From assembly GCF_007753095.1 (NCBI RefSeq), contig NZ_CP036348.1, positions 6,425,411 through 6,489,410 of the forward strand: a DNA stretch of 64,000 nt, written 5' to 3'. Numbering within the stretch: the stretch's first letter is position 1; every line of letters starts with the position of its first letter. Source of the stretch: Rosistilla carotiformis (GTDB lineage: Bacteria > Planctomycetota > Planctomycetia > Pirellulales > Pirellulaceae). The translations under genes and the position numbers were made by a program. Shown here one piece after another: positions 48,002 through 57,362 of this stretch. Below the pieces are notes generated by a model. The model was not told the origin of the DNA. It did no database searches and saw only the letters and a list, made by a program, of their open reading frames with translations.

Positions 48002-49108
48002 CTATTTGCTGCAGGCGGTGATCGCTTGGCGGACCAAGTCTTCGGGAACATCGTCGACCAATTCGACATGTCCAATTTTTGTTGGCAAGATAAAACGCAG
48101 CTTGCCGTGTTCGGTCTTCTTATCGCTGAACATCGCTCCCAACATCGCATCGGGATCGGCTTCGGACCAAGTGATCGGCAACTGCAGCGAGGTGAACAGT
48201 TCGGTCTGCTGTTCACAAAACGCATCGTCGACACGTCTCATGCGGCGTGCAAGATCGGCAGCCATCTGCATCCCGATCGCGATCGCTTCGCCGTGCAGGA
48301 AGTGTCCGTATCCGGCGAGCGCTTCGATCGCGTGACCAAACGTATGCCCATAGTTCAACGTCGCGCGGCAGCCTGTCGTTTCGCGTTCGTCGGCCAAAAC
48401 GACGTCGGCCTTCGCTTGACAACTGGTTCGGATCGCATGCTTCAGCGCCGCGGCATCGCGGGCGTGGATCGCTTCGTGATTCTGTTGCAACCAAGCAAAA
48501 AATTCGGCATCGCAGATCACGCCGTACTTTGCCACTTCAGCCAGTCCGCTGATGAACTCCCGCGGAGCCAAAGTCCCCAGCGTCGCGATATCGATCGCAA
48601 CCAACTGGGGCTGCCAAAACGAGCCGACCATATTTTTGGCGCCGGGCAGATTGATCCCCGTCTTGCCGCCGACGCTACTATCGACCTGAGCCAACAATGT
48701 TGTCGGGACTTGGACAAACCGGATCCCACGCATGAAGGTCGCCGCCACCATCCCGGCGAGATCCCCCACAACGCCTCCGCCGACGGCGATGATCGCGCTT
48801 TTGCGATCGGTCTTGGCTTCCAGCAGCCCAATCCACAACCGCTGCAGCTGTTCGACACACTTGCTCGGTTCGCCCGACGGGACCGAAATCATGTCGGTCC
48901 GATAGCTGGCCTGCAACGCTTGCTGAATTGTCGCGGCCCATGGCTGGGCGACAGCCGCATCGTGAATAATGATCGCATGCGACAGATCGGGCATCCGATC
49001 GGCGATCGACGAAACGAGGTCGGCCAACCAATCGCTGCCGATCAGAATCGGGTACGGAGCGTCGGGCAGCGGGACTTCCAAGCGGTCAGGAACGTTTGGC
49101 AAAACCAT
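48002..49108 (-). CDS. aroB: 3-dehydroquinate synthase
   Basis: 368 residues, typical for AroB. The NAD-binding GGGVVGDLAGMVAATFMRG and the substrate region DSSVGGKTGINLPGAKNMVG are clear, and the zinc ligands appear in the NYGHTFGHAIE segment and the acidic helix before it. It converts DAHP to 3-dehydroquinate, the second step of the shikimate pathway to aromatic amino acids. It is the first gene of a unit with the IMPase. The divergent gene at 49166 starts 57 bases away. Confidence 0.97.
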   Translation of the reverse strand: MVLPNVPDRLEVPLPDAPYPILIGSDWLADLVSSIADRMPDLSHAIIIHDAAVAQPWAATIQQALQASYRTDMISVPSGEPSKCVEQLQRLWIGLLEAKTDRKSAIIAVGGGVVGDLAGMVAATFMRGIRFVQVPTTLLAQVDSSVGGKTGINLPGAKNMVGSFWQPQLVAIDIATLGTLAPREFISGLAEVAKYGVICDAEFFAWLQQNHEAIHARDAAALKHAIRTSCQAKADVVLADERETTGCRATLNYGHTFGHAIEALAGYGHFLHGEAIAIGMQMAADLARRMRRVDDAFCEQQTELFTSLQLPITWSEADPDAMLGAMFSDKKTEHGKLRFILPTKIGHVELVDDVPEDLVRQAITACSK

Positions 49109-49165
49109 GAAATTCGATCGTTGCTACAGGTTAGGCGAATCAAGCAAGTGCGTTAGGATAGCAGC

Positions 49166-49777
49166 ATGGATCCATCTAAAGAAGCATCGACCGACAGCGA
49201 GAACGTTCCCGCCCAGTGGCCTGCGCGGCCGCGACTGGTATCCCCACGAGGCTGCGCCGTGGCAATCTTGGGCCTCGTCTTTGCGAGCGTCATGTCGCTA
49301 GCGATCGTTCGCACCCGGAACATGCCCACGGCAAAGACCGCTCCGTTCTGGGGGCCCGAGGCGAGTGCAGCGATCCGCGTGGGCCGACCAGTGGAATTAC
49401 TGCGTCCGGAGGGTTCGCTGGCAGTGCCGGAACTCGATTTCTACAACGAAGGCTGGATCGACCTGACCGAGCTGCGCGATTTAGGCTACTTTCGACGCGT
49501 ATTTTTAGCAGACAATAATTTCGATTGGCAAAGCCAGGGGGAGATGAAAATCCCGGTCGCCGATGCGGCGAAATGGCCGTGGGCGTTTGTGAGATTTGGT
49601 CAAACCGACGACGAAGCCGCAGCGACGACGATCGCGATCCATCTCGACGAAGGATGGGTCGGATTTCCCGGTGGGGGGCAGGCGGTACGACTGACCGACA
49701 GCGTGCTGCCGCGCATCGCCTATCGACTGCGTTTGTTCGCAAAAGTAGCGTCGGAATCGGTAGAATCGGCCAAGTAA
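49166..49777 (+). CDS. Single-pass membrane protein, unknown function
   Basis: 203 residues from the ATG at 49166, with AGGATAG upstream. One transmembrane helix (about 33-52, VAILGLVFASVMSLAIV) follows a short cytosolic part. The outer part is predicted beta-rich (LDFYNEGWIDLTELRDLGYFRRVFLADNNFDWQ type pattern). No family was recognised. It shares an intergenic promoter region with aroB but is transcribed away from it. Confidence 0.65.
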   Translation: MDPSKEASTDSENVPAQWPARPRLVSPRGCAVAILGLVFASVMSLAIVRTRNMPTAKTAPFWGPEASAAIRVGRPVELLRPEGSLAVPELDFYNEGWIDLTELRDLGYFRRVFLADNNFDWQSQGEMKIPVADAAKWPWAFVRFGQTDDEAAATTIAIHLDEGWVGFPGGGQAVRLTDSVLPRIAYRLRLFAKVASESVESAK

Positions 49778-49910
49778 ACAACTTTTTATTAAGTACGTTT
49801 GCCAACTCATCGCGTTTAGCTGGATATACTATTAGGAGCCGCGATTACCTCCTTACACGCTAATCGTGGGCTGCGACAACACCCTCATCTCCCATCCACG
49901 AGTTCGATCC

Positions 49911-51953
49911 ATGGACCGCAAAGCGCTCGGGCAACAGCATTTTACCGAACCGATGATGCAATTGTCAGAGTCGCTCAAGGGGACGATTCAAGACCAGGAC
50001 TGGCAGGAATTCAACCCTGAACCGATCGTCCACTATTACGAATCGATGATCGCCGACAGTTTGCCCGCTTTGATCGAGCAAACGATGAATGACGACGATA
50101 TCGCCGAATTGGAACCCGACCAAGTGCAATGCTTCGGGATCTTGTTGCTCCGCGACATGTTTCGGCGTTTCCACAAGCGTTTGCGTCCCGACGTTGCCGA
50201 TGCCGGCTGGGTCGATCCGATGTTTCAAGCGATTGCCGCAAAACACGACCTCCCGTCCGAGGCACTCGTCGATGATGGCAAACCTTACGATGTGAAAGAC
50301 CCCAATGCGCCATGGGCCGGATCGCTCGGGGCGCTGATGGGCCTGCCGGGCAGCGCCTTGGTGCGTGCCCAAGGTAAAGCGTTGCAAGCGGTGCAAAAGC
50401 AGACCGCTGCGGCGAAGCCGGAACCTAAAGCCGCGGCGCCCCTGATGCCAGCCGCTGCGGTAATGGACGATCCAGAAGAAGTCGAATATCGCCGGGGAGG
50501 ATTCTTCAGCTCCGCTCCCCCTTGGATGGTCAGTAGTCTCGTCCACGGACTGGTCTTGCTGATGCTTGCCTTGGTCACCTTGGATCCGGTGCAAATCGCA
50601 AAGAATGTGCTCACCGTCACCCCGACCAACGAAGAGGGGCAAGAGATGGAAGAGTTTTCGCTGGAGCAAATCGAGCCCGATTCGCTCGAGCAAGAAATGC
50701 TCGAAGAACCTGTCGTCACGCCGCCGACGACGGTCCAAGCTGTCGAGGCGATCGAAGTCGAATCGCCGGATGCCGTGCTGATGGTCGGAACCGAAATGCC
50801 CGACATGATCGACGCGATCGCGCCGATGGAATCGTTGACCCAATCGCTGACCCAGGCGATGAACGCGACCACCGAATTTTCTGCCCGCAGCACCGACATG
50901 AAAAAGGAACTGCTGAAGAAATACGGCGGCAGCGAAGCGACCGAAGCGGCTGTCACCAAGGCGCTCGAATGGTTCCAACGGCATCAATTGCCCAATGGGG
51001 CGTGGAACCTGCACCACAACATCGCTTGCGGTAACAAATGCGGAAATCCCGGCGATGAAAAAGCCAAAGACAGCTTCAATGGCGCTACCGCCTTGGCGAT
51101 CCTGCCGTTCCTGGGGGCCGGGCAAACCCACCGCCAAGGCAAATACAAAAGTGTCGTCCAACGCGGTCTGATGTTCCTCGCGGGGAACATGAAGGTCAAA
51201 AACCAAGGGGGCCTGATCACAGGCGATTGTCGTGATGGCGCGGGCAACATGTATTCGCACGGGTTGTGTGCGATCGTGCTTTGTGAAGCCTATGCGATGA
51301 CCAAAGATCCGGCGTTGGCCAAACCCGCGCAAGCGGCTCTTAACTTTATCGCCATGTCGCAGCACAAAACCGGCGGTGGATGGCGTTACGCCCCCGGACA
51401 AGAAGGGGACACTTCGGTCGTGGGATGGATGGTGATGGCGCTGAAGAGTGGCCATATGGGGCATTTGGTCATCCCACCCAACACGGTCCGCGGTGCTTCG
51501 CTGTTCTTGGATCGTGTCTCCGCCGACGATGGCGTTTACTATGGCTACACATCGCCGGCGAAGAAGCCTTCGACGACTGCGGTAGGACTGCTTTGCCGGA
51601 TGTATCTGGGCTGGGACAAAGAGAACCCGTCGTTGAAAAAAGGAGTCGATTATCTAGCGAAAATCGGACTCAACAAGAACGATGCCTATCACAACTACTA
51701 TTCCGCTCAAGTCCTTCGCCAATTCGGCGGCCCCCAGTGGGAAGCGTACAACAAGGACATGAGTAAATGGATCGTCGATACTCAGGAATCGACAGGTCAC
51801 GCGGCGGGCAGCTGGCACTTCAATAGCGGCCACACCGGCGGCCGGGGTGGACGTTTGGCGATCACTTCGCTGTGCACGATGACCTTAGAAGTCTATTACC
51901 GTCACCTGCCGTTGTATGCCGACAAAGCAGCGGAAGACGATTTCCCGCTGTAA
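49911..51953 (+). CDS. TonB-like membrane-anchored protein with squalene-cyclase-fold repeats
   Basis: About 680 residues from the ATG at 49911 (GTG at 49866 is an alternative). A cytosolic N-terminus (to about residue 190) and Ala/Pro-rich linker lead to one transmembrane helix (MVSSLVHGLVLLMLALVTL, about 205-223). An acidic, Pro-containing stretch follows, then from about residue 345 a helical toroid of prenyltransferase/squalene-oxidase repeats (ALEWFQRHQLPNGAWNL, GGGWRYAPGQEGDTSVVGWMVMALK). The catalytic DxDD motif of squalene-hopene cyclases was not seen, so hopanoid synthesis is not supported. Such anchored toroids are common in planctomycetes; they may bind ligands or proteins in the periplasm. 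Confidence 0.75.
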   Translation: MDRKALGQQHFTEPMMQLSESLKGTIQDQDWQEFNPEPIVHYYESMIADSLPALIEQTMNDDDIAELEPDQVQCFGILLLRDMFRRFHKRLRPDVADAGWVDPMFQAIAAKHDLPSEALVDDGKPYDVKDPNAPWAGSLGALMGLPGSALVRAQGKALQAVQKQTAAAKPEPKAAAPLMPAAAVMDDPEEVEYRRGGFFSSAPPWMVSSLVHGLVLLMLALVTLDPVQIAKNVLTVTPTNEEGQEMEEFSLEQIEPDSLEQEMLEEPVVTPPTTVQAVEAIEVESPDAVLMVGTEMPDMIDAIAPMESLTQSLTQAMNATTEFSARSTDMKKELLKKYGGSEATEAAVTKALEWFQRHQLPNGAWNLHHNIACGNKCGNPGDEKAKDSFNGATALAILPFLGAGQTHRQGKYKSVVQRGLMFLAGNMKVKNQGGLITGDCRDGAGNMYSHGLCAIVLCEAYAMTKDPALAKPAQAALNFIAMSQHKTGGGWRYAPGQEGDTSVVGWMVMALKSGHMGHLVIPPNTVRGASLFLDRVSADDGVYYGYTSPAKKPSTTAVGLLCRMYLGWDKENPSLKKGVDYLAKIGLNKNDAYHNYYSAQVLRQFGGPQWEAYNKDMSKWIVDTQESTGHAAGSWHFNSGHTGGRGGRLAITSLCTMTLEVYYRHLPLYADKAAEDDFPL

Positions 51954-51982
51954 AATTCGCAGCCTTCTCCACCGACAAACCG

Positions 51983-52024
51983 ACTTGCGTGGCATCGATT
52001 ACGCAAGTGTTGAACGCTAGCGTT
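51983..52024 (+). terminator. Paired hairpins after the cyclase-fold gene
   Basis: ACTTGCGT/ACGCAAGT pair over 8 bases with a 10-base loop (51983-52008), and a perfect 12-base palindrome AACGCTAGCGTT follows (52013-52024), then TTATATTT. Placed 29 bases after a stop, they could form a terminator; the palindrome could also be an operator for the downstream gene. Confidence 0.5.
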
Positions 52025-52156
52025 TATATTTCCTGAAGAGCGTTACCCAGTAAACCCGATTTACGCAGATATTCGGAATCATCTGCGCATCTCCGTTGTG
52101 CCGTTTTGCGCCGCATCGTCGCGCTTAAAAGAGTCACGTCGTTTGGGTCCTGAGAT

Positions 52157-52939
52157 ATGTCTTATCACGAATATTGGCGTCTACAGCGACTGCCATTTGG
52201 CCAAGTCAATGGACGCGAGGATTTCTACGAAGGCACCAGTCAACGCGAGGCGATTGCGCGACTTCGCTTCCTGGTCGGCAACGCCCGCTCGGTCGGACTG
52301 TTGATCGGCGGGACAGGATCGGGTCGCAGTTCGCTGTTGCGTCATGTCAGCCGCAACGTGCTGTGGAGCGGGGCGATCGTGGAACCTGTGCTGATTTCGG
52401 GGCGCTGTGACACGCAAGCTGAATGGCTTCACCAACTCTCCGGAGCCTTGTGCGCCGACCCCACCCTGCACACCTCCGACGCCTGGCGTCGGATCTGCGA
52501 CACGATCGACGCGGCCAGTCGGCAGGACGTCTTCACCTGCCTGCTGGTGGATGATGCCACGAATCTGGTGGCCGAATCAGTCAGCGCGCTGATCAATCGC
52601 TCGCGGCACGTGACCGCCGTACTCGGCTGCAACACGGAAGCAGCGGGCGGATTGGTCCATCGCATCGGTGGCTGTCCGCTGCGGATCGACCTGCCCCACT
52701 GGGCGCTCTCGGATTCGGCGGGCTTCATTCGCCAAAGCATCGCCGATGTGGGAGGCGATCCAGAACTGTTCAACGATGCCGCGATCGTCCGTTTGCACGA
52801 ATTGAGCGAAGGCCGCGTGGCGACATTGGCTCGATTGGCGGAACTGTCACTGCTCGCCGGTGCCGGCTCGCGAGCGACGCAGATCACGCCCGAAATTGTC
52901 GAAGCGATCCAAGACGAGATGCTGGTCGCCGCGGCATAA
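52157..52939 (+). CDS. ExeA-like AAA+ protein with altered P-loop
   Basis: 260 residues starting MSYHEYWRLQRLPFGQV, the YxxYxxLxxxPF-type opening of ExeA/GspA-like ATPases. The P-loop reads GGTGSGRSS, with Arg57 where Walker A has lysine, and Walker B is CLLVDDATNL. No signal peptide or membrane helix is present. ExeA-like proteins help assemble secretin rings or transpose phage-like DNA, and act as a nucleotide switch. The Lys to Arg change would normally weaken or abolish ATP hydrolysis, so this copy may be regulatory. No secretin or GspB gene is adjacent. Confidence 0.8.
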   Translation: MSYHEYWRLQRLPFGQVNGREDFYEGTSQREAIARLRFLVGNARSVGLLIGGTGSGRSSLLRHVSRNVLWSGAIVEPVLISGRCDTQAEWLHQLSGALCADPTLHTSDAWRRICDTIDAASRQDVFTCLLVDDATNLVAESVSALINRSRHVTAVLGCNTEAAGGLVHRIGGCPLRIDLPHWALSDSAGFIRQSIADVGGDPELFNDAAIVRLHELSEGRVATLARLAELSLLAGAGSRATQITPEIVEAIQDEMLVAAA

Positions 52940-53009
52940 ACGCTGAAACATCACGCGTGCCGGCAAAACGCAAGGTTAGGAAGAATCGGTCACCGAGGCC
53001 AATCGACGT

Positions 53010-54089
53010 CTACCAGCGAAGCACCGCGGTGCCCCAGGCAAGCCCGGCGCCAAAACCACACAGCAGGGCATGTTGCCCACGCTCGATCTTGCCCGCACGC
53101 ACCGCTTCATCCAACGCCAGCGGAATGCTTGCCGCACTGGTGTTGCCATAGCGATCGACGTTCACAAAAACGCTCTCGCGATGCACGCCGAGATCGGAAA
53201 CGGCCGAATCGATGATCCGTTGATTCGCTTGGTGCAGGATGATCAAATTCAAATCATCGGGCCCCATTCCCAGTTCGTTCAGGACATCGATCGAACTTTC
53301 CGCGACCACGCGTACCGCCCACTTGAAGACCGCCCGGCCGTCCATCCACAGATAATGCCGCCCCTCGTTGAAGGCATCGGGGACCAACGGGGTTCGCGAT
53401 CCGCCAGCGGGAATGCACAACATCTTGCCGCCGCAGCCTTCGCTGCCCAATGTGTATTTCAACAGCCCCGCCCCTTCGGGCTTATCGGGAACCAATAACA
53501 CCGCCCCAGCTCCGTCACCGAACAAAGGGTAGGTCTTCGGGTCGTGCGGGTTGATCGTGCGGCTCATCAGGTCGGCCCCCACCACCAGCACTTTCTTGGC
53601 ATTGCCCGCAGCAACAAATTGTGATCCCGTCACCAAAGCGTACATGAATCCCGCACAGGCCGCGTTGACATCCATCGCCGGAGCAATCGCTCCCAACCGC
53701 CGTTGCAAATGACATGCGGCCGAAGGCGTGGGATGATCGGGAGTCATCGTCGCGACCAAGATCATGTCGACCTCCGACGCGTCGACACCGGCATCTTTCA
53801 AGCACCGCGTGGCGGCTTCGTACGCCATGTCGCTGGTCGCTTCATCGGGCCGCGCTTTGCGCCGCTCGCGAATACCGGTGCGTTTGATGATCCATTCGCT
53901 GTCGCAACCAAGACTGGCAAGATCGTCGTTCGTGACAATTTCGCTGGGCGCATACGAGCCGGTCGAGGCAACGCGAACTCCCAGAGCTTGCCCAAGTCGG
54001 CTGCGGCCTCCTGTTTGGGTTAGCGGCGCAGAACCGCGACTCGATACGGGGCGGGTTGCAGCGGTAGAAGATTCGGTAATCTGTGACAT
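53010..54089 (-). CDS. fabH: Beta-ketoacyl-ACP synthase III
   Basis: 359 residues from the ATG at 54089. The catalytic triad is visible as Cys in DVNAACAGFMYAL, His in LILHQANQRII and Asn in DRYGNTSAASIP. The first residues (MSQITESSTAATRP) are a low-complexity tail before the thiolase fold begins near residue 30. FabH condenses acetyl-CoA (or a branched acyl-CoA) with malonyl-ACP to start fatty-acid synthesis. No acyl carrier protein or other fab gene lies next to it. Confidence 0.95.
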   Translation of the reverse strand: MSQITESSTAATRPVSSRGSAPLTQTGGRSRLGQALGVRVASTGSYAPSEIVTNDDLASLGCDSEWIIKRTGIRERRKARPDEATSDMAYEAATRCLKDAGVDASEVDMILVATMTPDHPTPSAACHLQRRLGAIAPAMDVNAACAGFMYALVTGSQFVAAGNAKKVLVVGADLMSRTINPHDPKTYPLFGDGAGAVLLVPDKPEGAGLLKYTLGSEGCGGKMLCIPAGGSRTPLVPDAFNEGRHYLWMDGRAVFKWAVRVVAESSIDVLNELGMGPDDLNLIILHQANQRIIDSAVSDLGVHRESVFVNVDRYGNTSAASIPLALDEAVRAGKIERGQHALLCGFGAGLAWGTAVLRW

Positions 54090-54323
54090 TCGATAAGACG
54101 CCGAGAGCGAACGCGAACAAAAAGGGCCAGCAATCCCGTGCGGCGTGCTGGCATGGACCTCCACTATAATACACAAAACCGACGATTTGCGGCAGACGGA
54201 CACCCTTGACGGCAACATTCCGCCAATGGAAGGCACCGACTTGTGCTCGATGTCCATACCGTCGTACATTCGGGAGCGTTATCCCCCATCCCCGTCTCTT
54301 TCGTGTTGTTTTGGAGTTTACCA

Positions 54324-54734
54324 GTGGTCGAGATTCAAGTGGAATACCAAGGCGGGCTAAGATGCCAAGCGGTTCACGGCCCCAGCGGCTGCCAGCTGTC
54401 GACCGATGCCCCGGTCGACAACCAAGGGCGTGGCGAGTCGTTTTCACCCACCGATCTAGTGGCCACTGCGTTAGGCACTTGTGTTAGCACGATCATGGGC
54501 ATCTATGCCGATCGCCACGATTTGAATCTCACGGGAATGAAGGTTCGCATTGAAAAACACATGTCGGCCGACCTACCACGGCGAATCATGCGGCTGCCGG
54601 TAGAAATTCGTCTCCCCATCACGCTGGACGAACGCCATCGCACGGCGATCGAAGCAGCTGCGAGGCTCTGTCCCGTGCACCAAAGCTTGCGTGCCGACAT
54701 CGAAGCGCCGCTGGTATTTATCTACCCGGAATAA
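54324..54734 (+). CDS. OsmC-family thiol peroxidase-like protein
   Basis: 136 residues starting at GTG 54324, with a TTGGAG ribosome site upstream; longer in-frame ATG starts have no such site. The two peroxidatic and resolving cysteines are present, in ATALGTCVSTIMG and AARLCPVHQSL. OsmC/Ohr proteins detoxify organic hydroperoxides, usually as dimers in the cytosol. The gene is divergent from fabH and convergent with the large FecR-like gene. Confidence 0.9.
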   Translation: MVEIQVEYQGGLRCQAVHGPSGCQLSTDAPVDNQGRGESFSPTDLVATALGTCVSTIMGIYADRHDLNLTGMKVRIEKHMSADLPRRIMRLPVEIRLPITLDERHRTAIEAAARLCPVHQSLRADIEAPLVFIYPE

Positions 54735-54763
54735 GCGGCAAGGCGACGCTCACGAGCTTAGAA

Positions 54764-54870
54764 GCCCACCGGTGGGCCGACAAATCACCCGCCGCGACAA
54801 CCTGCGTCCCGCGAACCGTGGTTCGCGGGTTCGGGTCGTCCCAACTTTCTCACGGAGGAGATAAATCTCC
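54764..54870. terminator. Cluster of three hairpins between convergent genes
   Basis: GCCCACCGGTGGGC (54764-54777, perfect palindrome); CCCGCGAACC with GGTTCGCGGG (54808-54829, 10-base stem with a 2-base loop); and GGAGAT with ATCTCC (54857-54870). All three fall in the 153-base gap between the osmC and FecR-like stops. They probably act as bidirectional terminators, although no long T tract is present. Confidence 0.5.
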
Positions 54871-54887
54871 CCCCAACGAAAAGCTAG

Positions 54888-57362
54888 CTATCGCTCCAGT
54901 ACCGACAGGGGCGCCGGCGGCTCTTCCCAGCGAAGATCTTTCGCCGCCAGCTTGGTATCCCATTTTTTGCCTGCCGCAGCCCGACGGGGCCCCGTTTCCT
55001 GGGGACGGAAATTCAGCGTCGTGCCGGTGATTTCGCGAAGATTCTCCAACGCCAACACACGAGTCGTCAGAGCGCCGTCGTTGAGTGCTTCGATCAATTC
55101 GAAGTCACCACCGCTAGCAAGCTGTGCGGGAGAATAGCCCCACAACAACCGATACTGCCTCGCCGCTTGAGCCGCATTCATGCGGGCTATCGAATCGCGA
55201 ATCGCAGTCGCGTTTTGGCCCCCGCGATCCAATTGCGACTGGAGCGAAACGAAATGTTCTTGCCAGTGTGATCTCTGAGCATCGTTCTCAAAAATTCCCT
55301 TGGTCCCAAAGTAGACATCCGAAATACCCAGCATCAACAGCGAACGGGCAGCGAGCGCTGCCACTTCGGCACGGCGAAATCCAACCGCTTCACGTAGCGT
55401 GATCTCGATCGTCTTGGTTGCGTCGATCAATTCCAACATCCCCTTCCGCGACATGCTTTCGATCGAAACCGCGTTCGCTTCGGGAGCTTTCGTCCACGCA
55501 GGCGGCTCGGGAAGATCGCTAGCGGCCTCTTCGGTCCCCACCTGACTCCAACGAACGGGCGCGGTCAGCGACACTTCCTCGATCCCTTCGAGCATCCAAT
55601 CAGCGGTTCCCGCCAAGACTTGAATGGCGACAACCGGTTGGATCGCCTCAGCCGCTGTTGGATCGGCTCCCGGTGCCCGAAAGACGGTCACTTGAATGGC
55701 GGCTCGGGATTCAACCGTCGGCAGATGTAAAGTTCCCCGCCGGCCGGCCAAATTCAGCGCGACCGTCGCATCGGGCGTCGCCGATTCGATCATAAATCGA
55801 CCATAGTCTAGGTTGATCGTGGGCGATGCATCGGTCGCCGGTTCAAACGAAAATTCGGCTTCTCCGACGCTCGTCATTGCCACGCCATCGGCTAACAAAA
55901 TCCGGCTGCGGAATGTGGGTGCATTCACCAACGTCGTGCCCGAGAACACCCCAGCCCCCTTCTTCACGCGATCCCAGCCAGCATCGGATCGTGAGACCAG
56001 AATCGTATCGCCCGATTCCAACACCCCCATTTGCGTGGCCGCAACAACGGGCTTAGGCATCGCCGCCGGCGCGGCCTCAGTTTCCGAATCCGCCGCATCG
56101 GCTGGTTCCATCGCGGGATCAAGCGTAGGCAAAACCACAGGACTTGCGGGCTCCGCATCGGCCCCAGTCGCTGACATCGCTGGCTTCGCAGCCGAATCCA
56201 CGCCGGCAGGCTCCGCAGCAGGAACCGTCGAACCGACGTTAGGCTCGGGAACGGTTGGCACCGTCGTCGTCGGCGCAATCGCTGCCGCATCGCTACCTGC
56301 TGGCGCGGGCGACATCGACTCCGACGTCACGGAATCGGCCGTCGCCGTCGGCAAATCGACAGGTTCCGGCGGGGCGGATGCGTCGACGTCGGTCTTGTTG
56401 GGGGTGCCCGTCGCTGGGGGCGGCGTATCCACTGACGAATCGGCTGCCGGAATTTCAACCGCCGAAACGTTCCCCCCTGCAGATCCCGAAGCCGAGCTAC
56501 GCTTGACCGGGTCTTCAACGACGACTTCGCCCGGCGATTCGCCGACGGGGCCAAAGCCTGGCGCTGGCATGTTCTCACGCTCGATCTGCAACGGATCGTC
56601 GGACGAATACGTCGAAGAGGAATCGGAGGCCAATCGCGAGACCGGCTGAAAGGCCTTGGCGATGATGAACAACAACACCGCGCACAACCCCAGCGTCATC
56701 AACCAAGGCAGGATCCGCGACGGGCGACCGGCTCGCAAATATTCGGGCACATCGGGGCGACGCGGCGAAAGCCCCGCGGGGTGCCCGTTGGGCGCTGGCT
56801 GCGTCGCAGCTGCCGAACGAAAAGGAACCGCCATGGTCGCAGCGGCGTCGATTCCGGGAGCCGTCTTCCTTTCCACCGTTGCGGCATCCGAGATGGGCAA
56901 GTCCAACGAAGCGACCGATGGATCGCTCAACGATGGACCATCGGAGCGGACGACCGTCGCTTCTCCAGCAGCCGCAAGACCTTGCGAAAGCTGGTAGATC
57001 CGATCGCGCAACCCATGCGGAACCAACGCCGGTCGCGAGAGGACAAGGGTCAGGATCTGATGGCAGGCGGCCGCTTCGGACATGTGCACGTCCGATTCCA
57101 ACAGCACCCGCTCGACTTCCGGAATCCGTTCGCCCGGCAACACGTTATCCAAATATTCCGCGATCGTGTTGGCGTCTTCGATCGGATGGACCGCACCGAC
57201 CGCGGGGGTCCCCAGATCGGTGCGCTGGATCGACGCCTTGATCTTGTCGGCCAATTGAGTCGCATAAGGACTGTCGCGCAGCTTCGCCGAAAGCGCTTCG
57301 TTCGCCTCTTCGGGCAACACGTGGTCGAGATACGCTAATAGAGTTCGAACGGTCAAACGCAT
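54888..57362 (-). CDS. Membrane protein with duplicated N-terminal module and FecR-like domain
   Basis: 824 residues from the ATG at 57362. The N-terminus has two similar units: LLAYLDHVLPEE... (about 8-41) and IAEYLDNVLPGER... (about 68-105), resembling anti-sigma-factor-type modules. One transmembrane helix lies at about 216-237. A low-complexity periplasmic stretch rich in Pro, Ala, Thr and Val (to about 440) precedes a FecR-like beta domain (about 444-590: MGVLESGDTILVSRSD, LDYGRFMIESA). A helical C-terminal part follows. FecR-type proteins relay an outer signal to a sigma factor. No ECF sigma gene is nearby, so the regulatory role is inferred. Confidence 0.7.
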   Translation of the reverse strand: MRLTVRTLLAYLDHVLPEEANEALSAKLRDSPYATQLADKIKASIQRTDLGTPAVGAVHPIEDANTIAEYLDNVLPGERIPEVERVLLESDVHMSEAAACHQILTLVLSRPALVPHGLRDRIYQLSQGLAAAGEATVVRSDGPSLSDPSVASLDLPISDAATVERKTAPGIDAAATMAVPFRSAAATQPAPNGHPAGLSPRRPDVPEYLRAGRPSRILPWLMTLGLCAVLLFIIAKAFQPVSRLASDSSSTYSSDDPLQIERENMPAPGFGPVGESPGEVVVEDPVKRSSASGSAGGNVSAVEIPAADSSVDTPPPATGTPNKTDVDASAPPEPVDLPTATADSVTSESMSPAPAGSDAAAIAPTTTVPTVPEPNVGSTVPAAEPAGVDSAAKPAMSATGADAEPASPVVLPTLDPAMEPADAADSETEAAPAAMPKPVVAATQMGVLESGDTILVSRSDAGWDRVKKGAGVFSGTTLVNAPTFRSRILLADGVAMTSVGEAEFSFEPATDASPTINLDYGRFMIESATPDATVALNLAGRRGTLHLPTVESRAAIQVTVFRAPGADPTAAEAIQPVVAIQVLAGTADWMLEGIEEVSLTAPVRWSQVGTEEAASDLPEPPAWTKAPEANAVSIESMSRKGMLELIDATKTIEITLREAVGFRRAEVAALAARSLLMLGISDVYFGTKGIFENDAQRSHWQEHFVSLQSQLDRGGQNATAIRDSIARMNAAQAARQYRLLWGYSPAQLASGGDFELIEALNDGALTTRVLALENLREITGTTLNFRPQETGPRRAAAGKKWDTKLAAKDLRWEEPPAPLSVLER

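Noticed and set aside
49965-51464. A 499-codon minus-strand frame opposite the cyclase-fold gene
   Set aside because: Composition is His/Gln/Arg/Asp-heavy with no domain; the plus-strand gene is clearly coding.
49911-51953. Squalene-hopene cyclase assignment for the cyclase-fold protein
   Set aside because: No DxDD catalytic motif was seen and the protein has a TonB-like anchored layout, so only the fold is claimed.
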